From JACVRW01 sp034664125 (GTDB lineage: Bacteria > Actinomycetota > Thermoleophilia > Solirubrobacterales > Thermoleophilaceae): a DNA stretch of 64,000 nucleotides. The notes beneath the pieces were generated by a model. It saw nothing but the letters and a program-made list of their open reading frames with translations, made no database searches and had not been told where the DNA came from. The stretch lies in assembly GCA_034664125.1 (NCBI GenBank), contig JAXDIG010000023.1:62001-126000 (forward strand), written 5' to 3'. This document shows, one piece after another, positions 57,479-64,000 of the stretch (its first letter is position 1; each line of letters opens with the position of its first letter). Made by a program: the position numbers and the translations under genes.

Positions 57479-58229
57479 ACTGCACGCCGTGCAGCCGTAG
57501 GCCGGGGGACTCCGCCTCCACCCGGCCATCGGCCTCGTAGAGCCCGGGCTCCAGCCCTGCGCCGGATAGCACCGCGAACGCACCGCCGGCGCTGAAGTCG
57601 AAGCTCGCCGCCGCGCCGGCGTCGGCCGCCTCGATCCAGTCCTCGCCGTCGGCCCAGTCGCGCACCAGCTCGAGCCGCTCGCGGTCCCCGGGCAGGGCGA
57701 TGTCCGCGGTCTGGGGCTCGAGCAGCACGCCCGGAGCGTCCTCCGCGCGCACGGGGGCGAGCGGCTCGATCGCCTCGCCCACGCACTCCTGGATCGCCAG
57801 CTCGGCTTCCAGGTACTCGCCCTCGCCATAGTGGACGTCGCGCAGCTTGCCGGTGCGGTCGAACAGATACCGCCCGGGCCAGCCCATGTTGCCGTACAGG
57901 CGCCACACCTCGAGCGCCGGGTCGAGCAGGACCGGGTAGCGCACCTCGAGCCGTTCGACCGCGCGGGCGACGGCGTCGCGGTCGCGGCCGAACGAGTAGC
58001 CGGGCGAGTGAATCGCGATCACTCGCAGGCCGGCATCGGCGTAGCGGTCGTGCCAGGCCTTCAGGTACGGCATGGTGCGCAGCGAGTTCACGCGCGCGAA
58101 GTCCCAGAACTCGACCAGCACCGCCCCGCGACCCATCAGCGTGTTCATGCGCAGGAAGGCGACGTTGAGCCACTCCATCCCCTGCGGGAATTCAGGCGCG
58201 TAGATCTCTGCCTCTGCCGGGGGTCGCAT
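57432..58229 (-). CDS. Redoxin-like protein lacking both active-site cysteines
   Basis: A 265-residue TlpA/redoxin-fold protein. LVEFWDFARVNSLRTMPYL aligns with the family segment FWTYSCINCLRTLPYL, but the CxxC cysteines are replaced by Arg46 and Ser49. The thioredoxin core continues (AIHSPGYSFGRD, MGWPGRYLFDRTGKL with the cis-proline), and a 100-residue beta-rich C-terminal domain follows, as in DipZ-like C-terminal regions. It probably has no disulfide activity. The ATG at 58229 is about 10 nt after a GGATAC-like box. Confidence 0.8.
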   Translation of the reverse strand: MRPPAEAEIYAPEFPQGMEWLNVAFLRMNTLMGRGAVLVEFWDFARVNSLRTMPYLKAWHDRYADAGLRVIAIHSPGYSFGRDRDAVARAVERLEVRYPVLLDPALEVWRLYGNMGWPGRYLFDRTGKLRDVHYGEGEYLEAELAIQECVGEAIEPLAPVRAEDAPGVLLEPQTADIALPGDRERLELVRDWADGEDWIEAADAGAAASFDFSAGGAFAVLSGAGLEPGLYEADGRVEAESPGLRLHGVQFTPAPPAPGGSPAGA

Positions 58230-58293
58230 GGTACCCGGCGTATCCTGCCTGACTCCGGTTGCGGGTTGCGCATCGAAATGGGGCTGGCCGTGT

Positions 58294-58301
58294 TATAGGC
58301 T
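58294..58301 (+). promoter_or_regulatory. Probable -10 of exported-protein gene
   Basis: TATAGGCT contains overlapping TATAGG and TAGGCT boxes. The leader of about 75 nt holds a 6-bp GCCGCC/GGCGGC hairpin (58306-58320) and a strong GGAGG before ATG 58380, unlike the leaderless genes around it. Confidence 0.45.
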
Positions 58302-58379
58302 GAGCGCCGCCCGTGGCGGCTCGAGTCCCGAGTGCCGTGGGCGGATCGACGTACGGTTCCCCACATTCCAGGAGGAGGA

Positions 58380-59237
58380 ATGCGCAAGCTTTTGATCCCC
58401 GCGTTGGCTATTTCCGTAGCCCTCGCGGTGGCCGGTATTGCCTACGCCGCCAACATCTACACCGTCAGCGGGAGCACGAAACCCGGCGGCAAGGGCACCC
58501 CCGCGAAGCCGCTTCCGGTTTCGCTCAACTTCAGCTACACAGTCAAGGACGAGAACCCGGCGAACCGCGGTACTCCGGTGGAGAAGTACTTCATCGGCGC
58601 CGAGGGGCTCGTGACCTATCCCGAAGCGTTCCCGAGCTGTTCGGGCGCGTCCGACGGTGCCAACAACGAGGACCTCGCCAAGGTCAAGAAGGCCTGCAAG
58701 AAGGCGAGGGTAGGCGGCGGCATCATCAAGGCCTATGCCGGCCCGCCCACGGATCAGACCACGAAGCTGAACTGTGTCCTCGAGCTCAACCTCTACAACC
58801 TCAAGCCGGGCAAGTACAACACCAACGGCGGCCCGGTGAAGATCACCAAGAAGCAGGGCGGCCTGGCGATCCGCATCGACGGCGTTCAGGCGGGGATCCC
58901 GGACCTGAGCGACAAGTACAAGGGCAAGTGCGCCGCTGCCCAGAACGAGTCGATTCTGGCTCCCTACGTCCAGACCAAGATCAAGGGCGTGACATCGGAC
59001 GAGCTCCAGTTCACGGTGCCACAGTCCCTGCTGCATGTCGGTCCTCTGGAGACTGCGGTGCAGGAAGTCACGTCGCAGATCGCCAAGCGGACGGCGAAGA
59101 AGAAGATCGGCGGCGTGCAGCGCACGGTCGGCTTCTACTCGTCGATCGGCTGCAAGGGCGGCAAGCGCTCGATCCAGGTGACGTTCATCTCGGAGGCGGG
59201 CCAGAAGACGCCGAAGTCGAGGGACGGGAAGTGCTGA
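58380..59237 (+). CDS. Exported protein of unknown function
   Basis: A 285-residue secreted protein. Signal peptide RKLLIPALAISVALAVAGIAYA (2-23, cleavage before ANIYTV). The mature part is lysine- and glycine-rich and beta-like, with five or six cysteines that could form disulfides (SCSGAS, KACKKA, NCVLEL, KCAAAQ, GCKGGK, C-terminal Cys). No known domain. The strong GGAGG ribosome site and the terminator suggest high expression. Related paralogues are common in Solirubrobacter-like genomes as far as I recall. Confidence 0.75.
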   Translation: MRKLLIPALAISVALAVAGIAYAANIYTVSGSTKPGGKGTPAKPLPVSLNFSYTVKDENPANRGTPVEKYFIGAEGLVTYPEAFPSCSGASDGANNEDLAKVKKACKKARVGGGIIKAYAGPPTDQTTKLNCVLELNLYNLKPGKYNTNGGPVKITKKQGGLAIRIDGVQAGIPDLSDKYKGKCAAAQNESILAPYVQTKIKGVTSDELQFTVPQSLLHVGPLETAVQEVTSQIAKRTAKKKIGGVQRTVGFYSSIGCKGGKRSIQVTFISEAGQKTPKSRDGKC

Positions 59238-59271
59238 TAGCCGCCTAGCGGCTGCTTCGGCAGGTTTCGCC

Positions 59272-59297
59272 ACGGGGCGGCCTTCGGGCCGCCCCGT
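59272..59297. terminator. 11-bp hairpin with UUCG tetraloop
   Basis: ACGGGGCGGCC (59272-59282) pairs with GGCCGCCCCGT (59287-59297) around TTCG. Convergent position between the exported-protein and SpoIIM-like genes; no U-tract on either side. Confidence 0.8.
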
Positions 59298-59302
59298 CGC
59301 GT

Positions 59303-60004
59303 TCAAGGGGTCGCGATCGCGTGAAGGAGATGTGGCGCCACCCAGATCTCGACCGCGGCGCTGGCCAGCAGGACCGGGACGGAGATGGCGACGGTGACGA
59401 AGGTCGCGGCCAGCAGGTCCTGCCACTCACCGGCGCGGCTGGCGACGATCCAGGCGGCCAGCGGGAGGAACAGCGCGAACAGCTCGGGCAGCGCGTGCGG
59501 TACCAGCGCCAGCAGCAGCACGCCCGGGCTGGTCCCGAGCTGGGCGGCGATCGCCGCGGCGCCCCCGCCGATCACGTAAGCCTGCGTGCAGAGCGAGAAG
59601 GTGGTGGCGCACACCACGAAGCCGATCGCCAGCGGGCCGGCCTTCTCGTGCACCCAGCGTGAGATCCCGCTGCGCTTGGACGCCGACAGCGGCAGCGAGC
59701 TGCCGGCCATGAACCCGGCCACGCACGCCATCGCGTGCAGGGCCAGCACCAGCGAGTTGCGGTAGAGCACGGCCAGGTAGTCGTGGAACGTCGCCTGGGA
59801 GTTGTAGCCGGGGATCAGGTAGCTGGTCGGATCCGGCGTGGTGAGCTTCGCGATCACGTAGACGGCGCCGAGCAGGCCGCACGCGATCAGCAGGCTGAGC
59901 GTGGCCCATGGCCGCAGCATCCGCCACGGGTGCTCGTTCCAGCGCCGCAGGGCGAACCTGGTGTCTTGCATGCCCTGGACGAGCACGAAGTCGTTGACGC
60001 TCAT
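59303..60004 (-). CDS. SpoIIM/stage II sporulation protein M-like membrane protein
   Basis: About 233 residues with five or six transmembrane helices and the SpoIIM family pattern: SYLIPGYNSQATFHDYLAVLYRNSLVL followed by a small-residue helix, then LVPHALPELFALFLPLAAW. In sporulating Firmicutes SpoIIM is part of an engulfment complex; actinobacterial members are of unknown role. ATG 60004 is chosen; ATG 60016 and 60022 are in-frame alternatives. Divergent from the histidine kinase. Confidence 0.78.
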   Translation of the reverse strand: MSVNDFVLVQGMQDTRFALRRWNEHPWRMLRPWATLSLLIACGLLGAVYVIAKLTTPDPTSYLIPGYNSQATFHDYLAVLYRNSLVLALHAMACVAGFMAGSSLPLSASKRSGISRWVHEKAGPLAIGFVVCATTFSLCTQAYVIGGGAAAIAAQLGTSPGVLLLALVPHALPELFALFLPLAAWIVASRAGEWQDLLAATFVTVAISVPVLLASAAVEIWVAPHLLHAIATP

Positions 60005-60141
60005 TCGGACACGCATCGGCATGGCCAGGCGGATCCGTGAGCAGCGGACCGCCCGCTCGCCGGCCGGCCCCGGGCTGAGGCGGGCCAAAGGTCCCAGGCC
60101 GGCTCGGCCCAACGCCCGATGCGGCGCGTCCACGCGCGCCC

Positions 60142-60147
60142 TATCGT
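60142..60147 (+). promoter_or_regulatory. -10 box of histidine kinase operon (leaderless type)
   Basis: TATCGT ends 8 nt before ATG 60156; identical box and spacing to the topB gene at 24932. Confidence 0.55.
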
Positions 60148-60155
60148 GGCGCTCG

Positions 60156-61310
60156 ATGACCGAGGGCCGAAGCGGCGCTGTGCGGGCCATGAGCGACGCC
60201 GTGCTGGCGATCGCGGGCGAGCGCTCGGTGGACACCGTGCTCCAGCGCATAGTGCACACCGCCCGCGAGCTTGGGGGCGCCCGCTACGCCGCGCTGGGCG
60301 TCCCGGACGGCGAGGGCAACTTCGCCCGCTTCATCACCTCGGGCATGACCGAGGCCGAGGTTGAGGCGATGGGGCCGCTGCCGCGCACGCACGGCCTGCT
60401 GGGCGCGACGCTCGAGTCCGAGGACTCGTACCGCACGGCCGACATCAAGCGCGACTCGCGCTTCCGCGGCTGGTGGCCCGCCGAGCATCCCCAGATGGGG
60501 TCGTTTCTGGGCGTGCCGATCATGGCGCGCGGCGAGGTCATCGGCGCCTTCTACCTGACCGACAAGGAGACGGCGGGGGAGTTCAGCGCGGATGACCAGG
60601 AGCTGATCGAGATGCTGGCCCCGCACGCCGCGGTGGCCATGGAGAACGCGCGCCTGTACGAGCGCAGCCGCGAGCTGTCGATCGTCGAGGAGCGCAACCG
60701 GCTGGCCCGCGAGCTGCACGACTCGCTGGTGCAGAAGCTGTTTGGGATGGTGCTGGCGGCGCAGTCGGCGGGGACCCTGCTCGACCGAGACTCCGGCGCG
60801 GCCCGCGAGCAGGTCGAGCACCTCCAGGAGCTCGCCCAGGAGGCGGTCGTGGAGCTGCGTTCGCTGGTGTTCCAGCTGCGCCCCGCAGAGATCGAAACCG
60901 AGGGCCTGGGCGCCGCGCTGCGCAAGCACGTGGAGCTGCTGAGCCGCGCGCATCGCGCGCCGATCTCGCTCGAGCTTACGGGCGCGCCGCGACTGCGGCC
61001 GGGGGTGGACGAGGAGGTCTTCCGCATCGCGCAGGAGTCGCTTCAGAACGCGTTGCGCCACGCACGCGCGGCGCACATCGAGCTGAGGCTGGAGGAGGAC
61101 ACCGGCGGCCTGCGGCTGTCCGTGGCCGACGACGGGGTCGGCTTCGAGCCCGACGAGGCCGGTTTGCGCTCGCGCCGCCTCGGCCTGACGTCGATGGAGG
61201 AGCGAGCTCGCGCACTCGGAGCCCGCCTGCGGATCGACTCCGCGCCGGGGCGGGGAACCACGATCAGCCTGGAGGTGGACAGTGACGGAGATTCGCGTCC
61301 TGATCGCTGA
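60156..61310 (+). CDS. GAF-domain histidine kinase, NarL-type partner
   Basis: A 384-residue soluble sensor kinase. GAF domain at about 15-165, HisKA_3 dimerisation domain with phospho-acceptor histidine in RNRLARELHDSLVQKL (near 190), and HATPase_c with NALRHA, VADDGVGF and GLTSMEERA. Related to DevS/LiaS kinases; the GAF domain may bind haem or another ligand, not determined. The response regulator gene overlaps its 3' end by 29 bp. ATG 60156 is placed by the -10 box. Confidence 0.9.
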   Translation: MTEGRSGAVRAMSDAVLAIAGERSVDTVLQRIVHTARELGGARYAALGVPDGEGNFARFITSGMTEAEVEAMGPLPRTHGLLGATLESEDSYRTADIKRDSRFRGWWPAEHPQMGSFLGVPIMARGEVIGAFYLTDKETAGEFSADDQELIEMLAPHAAVAMENARLYERSRELSIVEERNRLARELHDSLVQKLFGMVLAAQSAGTLLDRDSGAAREQVEHLQELAQEAVVELRSLVFQLRPAEIETEGLGAALRKHVELLSRAHRAPISLELTGAPRLRPGVDEEVFRIAQESLQNALRHARAAHIELRLEEDTGGLRLSVADDGVGFEPDEAGLRSRRLGLTSMEERARALGARLRIDSAPGRGTTISLEVDSDGDSRPDR

Positions 61311-61923
61311 CGACCACGCTGTGGTCAGGCAGGGGCTGCGCACCTTCCTCGAGCTCCAGGAGGACATCGAGGTGGTCGCCGACGTGGCCGACGGCGAGGC
61401 GGCCCTGCGCGCGGCTGAGGAGCACGAGCCGGACGTGGTCCTCATGGATCTGGTCATGCCGGGCGTGGGCGGCGTCGAGGCGATCCGGCGGCTGCGGGAG
61501 GTCCGGCCGCAGGCGCGGGTGCTCGTGCTGACGAGCTTCCTCGACGACGAGAAGTTGTTCCCGGCGGTGCGCGCCGGTGCGGCCGGGTACCTGCTCAAAG
61601 ACGTGGAGCCGGCCGAGCTGGTGCGCGCGATCCGGGCCGTGGGGGACGGCGAGGCGCTGCTGCACCCGGCCGTGGCGGCGCGGCTGATGGAGGAGTTCTC
61701 CGAGACGGAGCGGCCGGCCGCCGACGAGGCGCTGACGGCGCGCGAGCGCCAGGTGCTCGAGCTGATCGCGCGCGGCCTGCCGAACAAGCTGATCGCCCGC
61801 GACCTGGAGATCGCCGAGAAGACGGTGAAGACGCACGTGAGCAGCATCCTCGGCAAGCTCGGGCTCACGGACCGCACCCAGGCGGCGCTCTACGCGGTGC
61901 GCATGGGGATGCTCGAGTCCTAG
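61282..61923 (+). CDS. LuxR/NarL-family response regulator
   Basis: A 213-residue response regulator. Receiver domain with Asp10-Asp11, phospho-Asp56 in LMDLVMPG and Lys near 105 in YLLKDVEP; C-terminal LuxR helix-turn-helix LTARERQVLELIARGLPNKL followed by TVKTHVSSILGKLG. GTG 61282 lies inside the kinase gene, a 29-bp overlap, so the pair is co-expressed. Target genes unknown. Confidence 0.95.
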   Translation: MTEIRVLIADDHAVVRQGLRTFLELQEDIEVVADVADGEAALRAAEEHEPDVVLMDLVMPGVGGVEAIRRLREVRPQARVLVLTSFLDDEKLFPAVRAGAAGYLLKDVEPAELVRAIRAVGDGEALLHPAVAARLMEEFSETERPAADEALTARERQVLELIARGLPNKLIARDLEIAEKTVKTHVSSILGKLGLTDRTQAALYAVRMGMLES

Positions 61924-61959
61924 GACCAATTCCCGATGGTCACAGGCGCGGCGGCTGCC

Positions 61960-61965
61960 TAGCCT
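61960..61965 (+). promoter_or_regulatory. -10 box of SDR gene (leaderless type)
   Basis: TAGCCT ends 8 nt before ATG 61974. Confidence 0.5.
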
Positions 61966-61973
61966 CGTTCCTG

Positions 61974-62675
61974 ATGACTTCCACGGCGATCGTCACCGGT
62001 GCCTCACGCGGATTGGGCCTCGCCCTGGCCCGCGCCCTGGCGCAGCGGGGCTGGCGGTTGGTTGTCGACGCGCGCGGAGCCGAGGATCTAGAGGCGGCGC
62101 GCGGGGGGCTGGGCGAGAACGTGACGGCGATCGCCGGCGACGTGGCTGACGAGTCGCATCGCCGCGCTCTGGTGGCGGCGGCCGGGCCCCGGCTCGACCT
62201 GCTGGTGAACAACGCGAGCGCCCTCGGACCGAGCCCGCTGCCCACCCTCGCCGAGTATCCGCTGTCCGAGCTCGACCAGGTTTACCGCGTCAACGCTGTG
62301 GCGCCGCTGGGGCTCGTGCAGCTGGCGCTGCCGCTGATGGCCGCGGGCGCACGCATCGTCAACGTCAGCTCTGACGCCGCGGTCGAGGGCTACGAGGGCT
62401 GGGGCGGGTACGGCGCGTCGAAGGCCGCCCTCGACCAGCTCAGCCGGGTGCTGGCCGCCGAGCACCCCGAGCTGCGGGTATACGCGGTCGACCCGGGTGA
62501 CATGCGCACCCGCATGCAACAGGACGCCTTCCCCGGCGAGGACATCTCGGACCGCCCGCTCCCAGAGGAGAGCGTGCCCGGCCTGCTGGCGCTGATCGAG
62601 GGCGACCTGCCGAGCGGGCGCTACGCGGCTCGCGAAGTAGCCGGCGCCGACGCCCCGGCGGCGGCCGCGCCGTGA
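61974..62675 (+). CDS. Short-chain dehydrogenase/reductase
   Basis: A 233-residue classical SDR. Cofactor motif TGASRGLG (8-15), NNAS near 78, catalytic serine in NVSS and YGASK with the Tyr/Lys pair. Substrate unknown. The stop overlaps the GTG of the QueA-like gene (GTGA), so both are one operon. Confidence 0.92.
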   Translation: MTSTAIVTGASRGLGLALARALAQRGWRLVVDARGAEDLEAARGGLGENVTAIAGDVADESHRRALVAAAGPRLDLLVNNASALGPSPLPTLAEYPLSELDQVYRVNAVAPLGLVQLALPLMAAGARIVNVSSDAAVEGYEGWGGYGASKAALDQLSRVLAAEHPELRVYAVDPGDMRTRMQQDAFPGEDISDRPLPEESVPGLLALIEGDLPSGRYAAREVAGADAPAAAAP

Positions 62676-63712
62676 GCATGCTCAGCGCCTCCCGGGAGCT
62701 CGCCGAGCCCGCCGAGGCACGGGAGCCGGCCGAGCTGCGCGGCCACGGGCGCGACGACGTGCGGCTGCTGGTCGCGCACCGCGACGGCGGCATCGAGCAC
62801 GCGCGCTTCGCGGACCTGCCCGAGCTGCTGGCGCCAGGCGACCTGCTCGCGGTCAACACGTCCGCGACGATGCCGGCGGCGATCTCGGTGCGCGCTCCGG
62901 CCGGCGAGCTGCGCCTCCACCTCTCGGGGCCCGCCCGCGGGCGCTCCGACGGCGCCTGGCTGGTCGAGCTGCGGCGCGCGGGCGACCGCTTCCGGGGCGG
63001 CAGCGAGGGTGACGTGCTCCTACTGCCCGCAGGCGGTACCGCCGTCCTGGTCGAGCGTGACCCGGGCGGGCGCCTCTGGCTGGCCTCCTTGCGCCTGCCC
63101 GCCGCGGTACCGCGCTACCTGGCGCGCCACGGCGAGCCGATCCGCTACCGGCACGCCACCCGGCCGTGGCCGCTGGAGCGCTACCAGACGGTGTACGGCA
63201 ACGTCCCCGGGAGTGCCGAGATGCCCAGCGCCGGGCGCGCCTTCACGCCGGAGCTGGTCACGCGGCTCGTGGCGGCGGGCATCGACGTGGCCCCGCTGGT
63301 GCTGCACGCCGGCGTGTCCTCGCTGGAGGCAGGCGAGACGCCGTACGCCGAGTGGTATCGCGTGCCGCGCTTCACCGCCGAGCGGATCAACCTGGCACGC
63401 GCGCTGGGCGGCCGGGTGATCGCGGTCGGCACCACCGTGGTGCGCGCCCTCGAATCGGCCGCCGGCCGCGACGGCCGCGTGCGCGAACGCGAGGGCTGGA
63501 CCGAGCTCGTGATCGCGCCCGACTCGACCATCAAAGCAATGGACGGCCTGCTCTCCGGCTTCCACGACCGCGACTCGTCCCACCTGGCGATGCTCGAGGC
63601 GATCGCCGGCGCCGACCTGCTGGAGCGCTCGTACGCCGAGGCGGCCGGCGCCGGCTACCTGCGCCATGAGTTCGGCGACCTCCACCTGATCATGCCGGCC
63701 GCATGCCCGTGA
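62672..63712 (+). CDS. QueA-like SAM:tRNA ribosyltransferase-isomerase family protein
   Basis: A 346-residue member of the QueA family, which in queuosine synthesis adds the epoxycyclopentane from SAM to preQ1-tRNA. ERYQTVYGNVPGSAEMPSAG fits the family's QTVYA/GSVAAPTAG region, and the final GFHDRDSSHLAMLEAIAG and YLRHEFGDLHLIMP match QueA. However, the LHVGAGTFRPV motif reads LHAGVSSLEAGE here, and no other que genes are nearby, so it may be a paralogue with a different job. GTG 62672 overlaps the SDR stop. Confidence 0.82.
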   Translation: MSMLSASRELAEPAEAREPAELRGHGRDDVRLLVAHRDGGIEHARFADLPELLAPGDLLAVNTSATMPAAISVRAPAGELRLHLSGPARGRSDGAWLVELRRAGDRFRGGSEGDVLLLPAGGTAVLVERDPGGRLWLASLRLPAAVPRYLARHGEPIRYRHATRPWPLERYQTVYGNVPGSAEMPSAGRAFTPELVTRLVAAGIDVAPLVLHAGVSSLEAGETPYAEWYRVPRFTAERINLARALGGRVIAVGTTVVRALESAAGRDGRVREREGWTELVIAPDSTIKAMDGLLSGFHDRDSSHLAMLEAIAGADLLERSYAEAAGAGYLRHEFGDLHLIMPAACP

Positions 63713-63820
63713 AGCACAACTGACGCACGCGAACGCGCAGCGCTTCACGGCCACACGCGCCCCGTCCAGCCGGTGCGGCGCGTGGGTCATGTTTCCCAGC
63801 GATTCGGTCGATCCAATCAG

Positions 63821-64000
63821 ATGCGCAAGAAGGCCACCGCAGCGTTCGGGGCCTCCTCGACGTGGGTGATCGCCGCCGCGTTCGTTGTGGCATTCGTTTC
63901 GATTGCCGTCGTGACGACGCTGCAGAGCCGCGCCAGCTCGAGCCGCGACGCGCAGGTCAGGCTGGGACAGATCGCGCGGGACTTCGACGCCCTTCAGAGC
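63821..64000 (+). CDS. N-terminus of a membrane protein (3' end outside window)
   Basis: The frame is open from ATG 63821 to the window end (60 residues). One transmembrane helix at about 15-34 (WVIAAAFVVAFVSIAVVTTL), then a charged region with RDAQVRLGQIARDFDALQ, perhaps the start of a coiled-coil or sensor domain. No ribosome binding site is evident. The function cannot be told. The 108-bp gap upstream (63713-63820) shows no recognisable element. Confidence 0.7.
   Translation, partial: MRKKATAAFGASSTWVIAAAFVVAFVSIAVVTTLQSRASSSRDAQVRLGQIARDFDALQS

Overview
The window is a high-GC stretch (around 70% by eye) from a bacterial chromosome. Packing is tight, GTG and TTG starts are frequent, and stop/start overlaps (GTGA, TGATG) are common. 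Gene content points to Actinomycetota, most likely Thermoleophilia/Solirubrobacterales: a MarP-like CvpA-protease, an AddAB/AdnAB-type helicase-nuclease pair, a WS/DGAT wax-ester synthase-like enzyme, several small CxxC proteins, and many genes that look leaderless with a TANNNT -10 box 6-9 nt before the start codon. The lineage is an inference. I see no rRNA, tRNA, CRISPR array, insertion sequence or prophage. No stretch without a gene exceeds about 280 bp; the largest (44749-45027) holds a candidate structured RNA gene.

Layout. 1-4.1 kb: end of homoserine kinase, a Nudix hydrolase, an amidase, an AbiEi-like/DUF559 protein and an orphan ParA ATPase. 4.2-15.3 kb: a nitrogen-assimilation operon, gltB-gltD-DsbA-like-second gltB-like gene, joined by 1-bp overlaps or 2-bp gaps. 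15.3-22.2 kb: an extended SDR, a zinc-ribbon/FHA protein, a small CxxC protein, an SRPBCC protein, a lipoprotein, a class B penicillin-binding protein divergent from a MarP-like periplasmic protease, and a lysyl-oxidase-fold protein. 22.2-31 kb: a molybdopterin oxidoreductase with its flavin reductase, a DAO-type oxidase, topoisomerase III with a LURP-one-like gene, a TetR-flavin monooxygenase operon with a clear operator, and a metallophosphoesterase. 31-39.9 kb: the two-subunit recombination helicase-nuclease, a secreted SNase-like protein and hydrolases. 39.9-43.7 kb: a three-gene type IV minor-pilin operon. 43.8-49.6 kb: a flavin split-barrel protein, a candidate non-coding RNA, a TetR regulator, a HAD/FxsA operon, a DUF59 Fe-S assembly factor, a diguanylate cyclase and a lipoate ligase-like protein. 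49.7-58.2 kb: hydrolases (two tandem S51 peptidases, a secreted S15-type enzyme, M28), WS/DGAT, ispH and a redoxin-like protein lacking its cysteines. 58.3-64 kb: an exported protein, a SpoIIM-like membrane protein, a histidine kinase/response regulator pair, an SDR, a QueA-like protein and the start of a membrane protein.

Standouts for follow-up: (i) a 146-nt minus-strand RNA at 44764-44909 with its own -35/-10, a closing stem starting at the predicted +1, a cUUCGg hairpin, a possible pseudoknot and an intrinsic terminator; (ii) two full-length glutamate synthase large-subunit genes in one operon, the second with an extra cysteine in its Fe-S loop; (iii) a window-wide leaderless promoter architecture; (iv) two proteins (lysyl-oxidase-like and redoxin-like) that keep the fold signature but lack the catalytic residues.
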